DNA of 64,000 bases from Malania oleifera. Taxonomy: Eukaryota > Streptophyta > Magnoliopsida > Santalales > Ximeniaceae. The stretch covers positions 104,761,773-104,825,772 of the forward strand of contig NC_080423.1 in the NCBI RefSeq assembly GCF_029873635.1, in the 5' to 3' direction. A program made the position numbers and the translations under genes. Below are positions 57,723 to 64,000 of the stretch, piece after piece; position 1 is the first letter of the stretch; the number at the start of each line of letters is the position of its first letter. A model generated the notes under the pieces. It did not search any database and had not been told where the DNA came from. It saw only the letters and a list, made by a program, of their open reading frames with translations.

Positions 57723-58986
57723 GTCTAATTCAAAATTTAATGTAATTTCAAAGGAAAATAAGAAACGAAAAGGTTACTAAACACAGTTCAGATTCAGATT
57801 TTTGGATTTTTGAGATTTTTGTAATGAAACTTAAACCCTAACTAAAATATTAACACGCATAAAATAACTAAATAAAAGCTAGACGCAATACCAGAATAAT
57901 AAAGTAATAAACCTGCATACATTCAACTGATCAAACAAAAACAACTATGCTAATCAATAATGAAAATCCAACTGATTAAAAGTACCAGATTTTATTTTGA
58001 GATCAAGTAAGATTTAAATCTAACAAGATTACTCAAGGAAAAAAAAATACTAACTGTAATAATAAAATTACCCAAAAGACAATATTTAAATGCAAAACTC
58101 AATTAAGATTCAACTCCGTCAACAACTTAAACACCCAACCACGATGGAGTTTCAATAACAATCTCTAAAAATAAACTAAAGAGAGAGAAGAGAGAGATTA
58201 AACTTAACTATTAAATAATTTTAAATAACAAAACAAGCTACTGACTTTAAAAAAGAAAAGTAGATCCCAACACTTAAATAAATAAAAGAAAGTGATAAAC
58301 AAAAAGAGATGAGAGAGAGATAAGAGATAAGAGAAGAGAATGAGAGAGAGAGAGAAAAGTATGGCAGGCCGTATGGTTTGAGGGGAGTCTGGCCGTGGCT
58401 GCAACACAGCACAAACACTGTAGAGTTTCGGGTCCTCCTCCACAAAGCAGCGACAGGGCAGCACCTGGGTTCCTCCTTCAGCAGCAGCAAGCACTCGGGT
58501 TGGCAGCAGCAACTCTGACCTCCTCCAGCGGCAGCAACACACCTTGAAGCAGCAGTGGCAAGGCAGAGAGGGAGAGAGCAGACTGAGGGAGAGATGAGAC
58601 AGAGAAAGGGAATGATAGAGAGGAGGCCGAGAGGATTGAGATAAGAGAGGTGCTAAAAAAAAAACAAAAGAGAAGGGAATAGGGAGAGAGGAGGCAGAGA
58701 GAATTGAGATAAGAGAGGTGCTGAAAAAAAAAAACAAAAGAGAAGGGAAGAGGGAGAGAGGAGGCAGAGAGAAGGGACTGAGATAAGAGAAGAGGAGAAG
58801 GAGAAAGGAGAGGGAAAAAGGAAAAGAGAAGAGGGGGCGAGAACTGAGAAGGGAAGGGAGGCTTGCTGAAAATAAAAAGAACCCAGCCACCAGAAGCCCT
58901 ACACGGCCCAACACACACAGGCACACGCTGCATGGCCGGGTCACATCAACCCGGCCCAGCTCACTTGCGCACACACGGAGGCCCAA

Positions 58987-59029
<43 letters not shown>

Positions 59030-59420
59030 CTTGTTTCTTCCCTTTTTTTTTTTCTTTTTTTTTTTGTTTCCCAATGCACAAGCCTGATTTTGACCTTCCT
59101 ACAGCCCGTAGCTCTCAAAACTCAAAACACCAAAAGTTGTAGAGCATTTTCTTGGTTTTCCACAGCATTTTGAATCATCTCGATCGGAGCTCAGATGGGA
59201 GAATTATGCCTAGATTACGAAGTAATGTTCGCTTTAATATCCATAAATTACCCTGCAATAATAAAATACCAAAAATTTATAAATTATTGAATAAAACCTA
59301 AATATTATAAATAGAGCGCAATGTTAAAATATTGAGCATAATTAGACATTTAATTAAAATTATAATCCTTAATGTATGAATTTAAACGCCTAATAATGCA
59401 ACTTTGACGCGTAATCAAGT
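57723..59420 (-). mobile_element. Foreign ~1.7-kb insert replacing Copia integrase
   Basis: The Copia match ends at GGGAATGCAG (57713-57722) and resumes near TTCCTTTAGGAGGTGACAT (59421 on). The other Copia copy has about 580 bp of integrase there. The insert reads better on the minus strand: GATCGAGATGATTCAAAATG (59186-59167), a long CT-rich tract (58860-58320), and intron-like ends. It contains (TA)n at 58992-59026. No domain is recognised. It is probably another retroelement fragment that came with a deletion. Confidence 0.55.
58992..59026. repeat. (TA)n microsatellite
   Basis: About 17 TA units inside the insert, followed by a T-rich run (59045-59065). Confidence 0.95.
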
Positions 59421-61470
59421 TCCTTTAGGAGGTGACATTCCTAAAAGGATTTGGACTGGGAAAGATGTATCCTATAAACACTTAAAGGTGTTTGATTGTA
59501 AAGCTTTTGTTCATGTTCCTCGGGATGAAGGGACCAAATTTGATGTAAAGACAAAATAATGTGTCTTTATCGGTTATGGTATTGATGAGTTCGGTTACAA
59601 ATTATGGGATCCAAAAACAGAAAAGTCATCCGAAGCAAAGATGTGGTGTTCTTTGAAGATCAAACTATTGATGATTGTAAGAAGGTCGATAATCCAAAGC
59701 GTGTCTTAGGAATCCAATCGAGTTGATTCCATATTCACCACCACAGTCACAAGAAGAGCATGACGATAACAGAGAAGTTGATGAGAGTGATGAACCAATA
59801 GCTGAAGGTGATCAAGAAGCTCTAGTAGCAGAACACCAGATAAGAAGATCCACTAGGGAGTGTCAACTTTCTAGCAGATACTCATTAGATGAATATGTAT
59901 TGCTAACTGACAGGGGAGAACTAGAATGTTATAAGGATGTCATGTCACATGAGCACAAGAGTGAGTGGTTGAAGGCCATGCAAGAAGAGATGAAATCCTT
60001 ACATGAGAACCACAATTATGATTTGGTAGAATTACTGAATGGAATGAAAACACTCAACAACAAATGAGTGCTTAGATTGAAAAATGAAGAAGGAAACTCA
60101 CAACCAAGGTACAAGATGCGACTAGTTGTGAAAGGTTTTGGTCAAAGAAAAGGCATAGACTTTGAAGAGATTTTCTTGCTCGTGGTGAAGATGCTATTTG
60201 AGTTTTTCTTGGATTGGCTGCCAGCTTGAATTTGGAGATCGAGCAACTCGATGTAAAAGCTGCATTTCTCTTTGGTGATTTTAAAGAAGAAATCTACATG
60301 AAACAACCTGAAGGATTCGAGGTCAAAGAAAAGAATAGTTGGTATACAAACTTGGAAAGAGTTTGTATGACCTCAAGTAGGCACCGAGATAGTGGTGCTA
60401 GAAGTTTGATTCCTTCATGATAGAGCATGGGTGTAACAGGTTCAAATATGACCATTGTGTTTTTATTAAGAGATTTTCTAGTAATGATTTCATTATTCTT
60501 GTGCTTTATGTGGATGATATGCTGATTGTTGGTTGTGACATTAAGAAGATAGATAAGTTGAAGAAAGAATTGAGCAAATCCTTTGCAATGAAGGATTTGG
60601 GTCCAACAAAACAGATTCTTGGAATGAAGATCTTTTGAGATAGGAAAAATAGAAAGTTGTAGTTATCTCAAGAAAAGTATATTGAGAAGGTACTAGAAAG
60701 ATTTAACATAAGCAAGGCAAAACCAGTCATTTGTCCACTTGGAGGACACTTCAAGCTTACTTTCAAGTAATATCCTATTAGTGAAAATGACAAAGAAGAA
60801 ATGAAGAAAGTGCCTTACTCTTCAGCTGTGGGATGTACACCATGGTATGCCCAAAACCTGATATCGCTCATGCAATTAGTGTAGTAAGTTGATTCCTTTC
60901 TAATCCCGACAAAGAACATTGGGAAGCCGTCAAGTGGATTCTTAGGTATCTCAAAGGTACTTCTTACTTATGTTTATGTTTTGATAATGGAAAACCCATG
61001 TTGGAAGGTTACACAGATGCAGATATGGCTGGTGACGTTGACTCCATAAAGTCTACTTTGGGATACTTGATGACGTTTTCAGGGGGAGCAGTGTCATGGC
61101 AATCAAAGTTACAAAATTGTGTTGCATTGTCCACTACTGAGGCAGAGTACATCGCCATCACTGAAGCAAACAAAGAGCTTCTATGGATGAAAAAGTTCCT
61201 GAAGGAACTTGGCCTCAAAGCAAGAGAATTATGTTCTCTACTATGATAGTCAAAGCGCTATTCATCTCAGCAAGAATCCAAGTTTTCATTCAAAGTCAAA
61301 GCATATGGATGTTCGATATCATTGGATTCTAGAAGCGTTGGAGTCAAAGCAGTTAAGTATAGAGAAGATCCATACTGATGACAATGCATTAGACATGATG
61401 ACTAAGACAACGTCCAAGTTAAAGCTTGAAGCTTGTAGAACCACAATAGGTTTGGTAGAACAATCCACAT
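59421..61470 (+). pseudogene. Copia integrase end, reverse transcriptase and RNase H remnant
   Basis: Starts GDIPKRIWTGKDVSYKHLKV and FDCKAFVHVPRDEGTKFDV, then a stop. A linker follows (59723-60067; HQIRRSTRECQLSSRYSLDE, DVMSHEHKSEWLKAMQEEM). [49 protein letters not shown] (YVDD intact, 60507-60518), FAMKDLGPTKQILGMKIF. RNase H: GYTDADMAGDVDSIKSTLGY, ALSTTEAEYIAITEANKELL, SKHMDVRYHWILEAL. Stops and frameshifts (near 60067, 60420, 60640 and 60830) break it into pieces. These enzymes would copy RNA to cDNA and remove the RNA strand. The catalytic residues of RT and RNase H survive better than in the minus copy. Confidence 0.92.
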
Positions 61471-61489
61471 GAGTTGGGCGGGGGAGATT

Positions 61490-61916
61490 TGTTGGGTCCA
61501 CCTCATATAATAAAAAGGAGGCAAAGACTTGCTGCACATGGCGGTCATACTTGGCTGCAGTTTGGTGCAACCATTTCCACCTACTGCATTGAAAAAGAAG
61601 GAAAGTTGATGGTGACGTTTTTTTTTTGGAAAAGACTTGCCGCGATGATCTCCTCCTCTTCTCCTATAAAAGGAATACTTCTTCGTTATGAAGATAGAGA
61701 GTGTGAGTGAAGACACAACAAGTGTGAGTGCTCTATGAGTGTGCATTAAGGTGAGTGAGTTGAGTGTTGTAATCCTCCTCCTTCACTGTATACCCATATA
61801 TATATATAGTGAAGTTACTATTCTCCCGTGGGCGTAGGCTAAATTGGCCGAACTACGTAAATCTTGTGTGTTATTTGTGTGTGTTATTTGATCTTGGGCG
61901 GATTCATATCCCAACA
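61490..61916 (+). repeat. 3' LTR of the plus Copia element (427 bp)
   Basis: TGTTGGGTCC...CATATCCCAACA. TATA box CCTATAAAAGGAA near 61663. It differs from the 5' LTR at scattered positions and by small indels. Confidence 0.92.
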
Positions 61917-62124
61917 TATAGAAACACAAATATAAAGCGATAGAAAGAATCAAGAGAGAGATATAGAAAGAAGACAGAGAAGATTGGGGGAGAAAAAAGG
62001 AGTTAAAGAGAGAACAGAGAGAATGAGAAGGCAGAATTGGAGTAGAAACAGAACAGCAAATCAGAAGATTCAAAACACAGAGAGAAAAGAAGGGAAAGGA
62101 AGAAGGGGAAGAGGGCGAGAATTG

Positions 62125-62169
<45 letters not shown>

Positions 62170-62390
62170 AGCGCTGGAAGTCTCAATTTTCAAATTGATT
62201 ACTATTTACTACATTACAAGCAAAGTACTTACACACCCAACATAATACAACTAAAACAAGTAATTACAAAATAAACCCCAAGTACTTAAAATACACAAAA
62301 TAACCCTACATTAACTAAACTTCTAAAATATCTTGATTTTCTAATTCAAAACAAATCCTTAATTTCTAGATCTTCAAACAAAATATGATT
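61917..62390. other. GA-rich flank of the Copia insertion
   Basis: Purine-rich DNA with a (GA)n run (62129-62167). It reads as a CT-rich leader on the minus strand and may be part of an older element that the Copia element entered. Confidence 0.4.
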
Positions 62391-63130
62391 GCCTAGAATT
62401 ATTTGCAAGTGATCCTCCATCATTGACCCTCGACATTATTTGGTTTTGGGGGAGGGCTTGTACCTTCATACTGTTATATATTGATAAGGAGGATACTCCC
62501 CCATAATGTGCTTTATTAAATTGGTGTTTTATGAATTTAGGGATGCCCTCTGGGATCCCTTACTAATTCATAAGACAAGGGTCTATTTTACCTTCATCAA
62601 TATCCCCCTACTCCTAGACCTAATGGATTTTTAGATTTCAAGAGTAGCTTTCATGTTATCTATATTGTTGGACTTTGTGTCATCCTGACAAGCTTTTTCA
62701 GTTTGGCTTATTGGACTTAACCATTTTGCCAAGTGGCTTATCTAGCCTTTTAGACTTGGCTGTTTGCCCATGTTTTGTTAGGTGGGCACATTTGGCCTTT
62801 TAGTTTTGGTCGTTTTGCTAAGTGAATCTATTTGGCATTTTGGATTGGGCCATTCTATTGAGTTGGATACTACCCTGCCCAAATTGGCCATTCTACCAGG
62901 CCTTGCCAAGTGGGTCTATCTAGCCTTTTGGATTGGTAGTTATGCCTAGTGGGTCCATTTGGCCTTTCAGACTTGGCTATTCTGCCAAGTGGACCAATCT
63001 AGTCTACTATACATGGCCATTTATCATGGCATGGAACTGTCTTATCTATTGCATTTGGCATTATGCGAAGTGGGCCTATAGGGATGAGATCTTGGTCTTC
63101 TGAATATAGCTCCAAAATGTCTGAATATGT
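62391..63130 (-). repeat. Repeat family D, copy 4
   Basis: Opens GCCTAGAATTATTTGCAAGT and CCTCCATCA as in copy 3. After a unique part it runs into ~36-40-bp degenerate repeats (AAGTGGGTCTATTTGGCCTT; GACTTGGC(C/T)ATTCTGCC) from 62700 to 63070, as in copy 1 (41990-42320). Confidence 0.55.
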
Positions 63131-63500
63131 GTTCATGATTGAGCTTGTTGATTGAAACATAGTGATAGGCCTATTTGGTAGAACCAAGTCCAACATGCTA
63201 AATAGGTCTACTTAACATTACTTTGGCAAAATGGCCAAGTCCAAAAGGCCAGATAGGCTCACTTGGCAAAATCACCAAGTCAAACAGGCTAGATTGGCCT
63301 ACCTAACAAAGCTTGTTAGAGTGGACAGAGTCCAACAACCTAAACCTAATGATCCTTTAGGTTCAAGGGGGGAGGGGAGGCATCTTGTCCTGTGAATTAG
63401 TGAGAGCACTCCCAAATTCATAAACACCATTAAATAAAGCACAATATGGGGGGAGTAACCTCCCCATCAATATATATGACATTATGCAGGTGCAGCCTCC
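62475..63500. repeat. Long inverted repeat (~340-bp arms, ~330-bp spacer)
   Basis: The arm 62475-62830 pairs with 63160-63500. TATATTGATAAGGAGG (62484 on) faces the reverse of CCTCCCCATCAATATA (63459 on). GTGCTTTATTAAATTGGTGT faces ACACCATTAAATAAAGCAC. CTATCTAGCC faces GGCCAGATAG. Arms are imperfect but continuous. Confidence 0.85.
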
Positions 63501-64000
63501 CCCCCCCCCAAGGGCCCCTTCCTTTTAAAAAAAAATTGAGCAATATTGAGGTCACTCCCCATAAATATAGGGTATTTAACCCCTTACGAATGCTTATAAA
63601 AGGGCCATAGGTAAGAGGCTAGATGGAGGAGCCATAGGTAAAAAGATTTAAGTAATGAGCAATATCTATAGGTAATCTCTAATAAGAAACATCTATGCTG
63701 GCTTACTCATTGTATTTCTGTATTTCCCACACTAACTTAAGCATTAGACTAGGCCCCTAAAGGCCATTGAAGATTTCCCAAGTTCTCTTTTCCCTTGGTT
63801 GGAGGCATTGCCAAAAGAGATATGGATGTGAGGAACAAGGGTCTATATTTTGACTTCAACAATAACCATTATGGTTATATAGATCTTAGGTTGTATTGGC
63901 TCTCCTTAAAAAAAATGTTGCTAGGATTTTGTCTATGATGGAGAAAACTTCCACTTATACACCTCTGGAGGATCTTACCATGAACTTTATTCTTGGGTTG
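63501..64000 (+). repeat. Repeat family D, copy 5 (LTR-like, plus orientation)
   Basis: Contains a TATA-like CTTATAAAAGGG (63594 on), then TATTTCTGTATTTCCCACAC, TAACTTAAGCATTAGACTAG, CCCTTGGTTGGAGG. It matches the reverse of 49260-49510. The promoter-leader order suggests an LTR. It runs off the end of the window. Confidence 0.6.

Larger units (their letters stand above)
55736..61916 (+). mobile_element. Copia retrotransposon, plus strand, with both LTRs
   Basis: 5' LTR 55736-56155 (TGTTGGGCCC...CATATCCCAACA). Primer site TGGTATCAGAGC at 56158-56169. Coding remnants 56386-61470. Polypurine tract GTTGGGCGGGGGAGATT before the 3' LTR (61490-61916). Flanks are AATAG (55731-55735) and TATAG (61917-61921), a 5-bp target duplication with one mismatch. 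The interior lost most of integrase and gained ~1.7 kb of foreign sequence. It is the same family as 50894-55375 but in opposite orientation. Confidence 0.93.

Noticed and set aside
58204-59118. A 304-codon minus-strand open frame, the longest in the window
   Set aside because: It is a Leu/Ser/Pro-rich low-complexity translation of a CT-rich tract, including the (TA)n run, inside an inserted element. It has no domain and its codons follow the repeat.

Overview
This is a window of nuclear DNA from a dicot plant, probably woody. The evidence is one intron-bearing plant gene (BTB/POZ plus TAZ), AT-rich intergenic DNA, many plant microsatellites, and dense nested LTR retrotransposons primed by initiator-methionine tRNA (TGGTATCAGAGC sites). 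No bacterial or organellar genes, CRISPR arrays or rRNA are visible. I did not recognise any tRNA gene, but I could not scan for them systematically.

Layout. (1) 1-1339: decayed plant-mobile-domain gene, cut by an LTR element. (2) 1340-6692: non-autonomous LTR element 'A', with 2.5-kb LTRs and only ~0.55 kb between them. (3) 6693-13034: broken LTRs in both orientations plus the 3' end of a chromodomain Gypsy polyprotein (9056-9607). (4) 13035-~14660: 3' end of a Copia element (RNase H, LTR). (5) 14660-17543: quiet intergenic DNA with a perfect 46-bp palindrome. (6) 17544-21196, minus strand: the one convincing host gene, a five-exon BT-family gene whose splice joints all keep frame and give 372 residues. 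(7) 21300-23706: intergenic. (8) 23707-34055: stacked LTRs 'C', 'B' and 'A', a ~920-bp tandem duplication, two solo LTRs with near-perfect 5-bp target duplications, and a broken Gypsy gag-protease-RT. (9) 34056-37529: further LTR pieces. (10) 37530-50893: sparse DNA with a SINE-like element, an L1-type LINE tail, 'D' repeats, and a Mutator-like element with a perfect 9-bp target duplication. (11) 50894-61916: two Copia elements of one family in opposite orientation, both defective. (12) 62391-64000: two inverted 'D' repeats that form a long hairpin.

The most unusual pattern is regulatory-looking. Six LTR copies carry arrays of degenerate copies of the palindrome TCGTCGACGA just upstream of their TATA box. 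Two unrelated LTRs carry arrays of different motifs (TTCGGGCGCCCGAA; a 19-bp unit) in the same place. Many array differences look like CpG decay. I suggest these are U3 enhancer arrays; this is inference.

The genes do not form a pathway. BT is a host gene (substrate adaptor and transcription scaffold family). Everything else is mobile DNA or remnants of it. Ends of LTRs without target duplications are approximate, and family letters A-G are my own labels.
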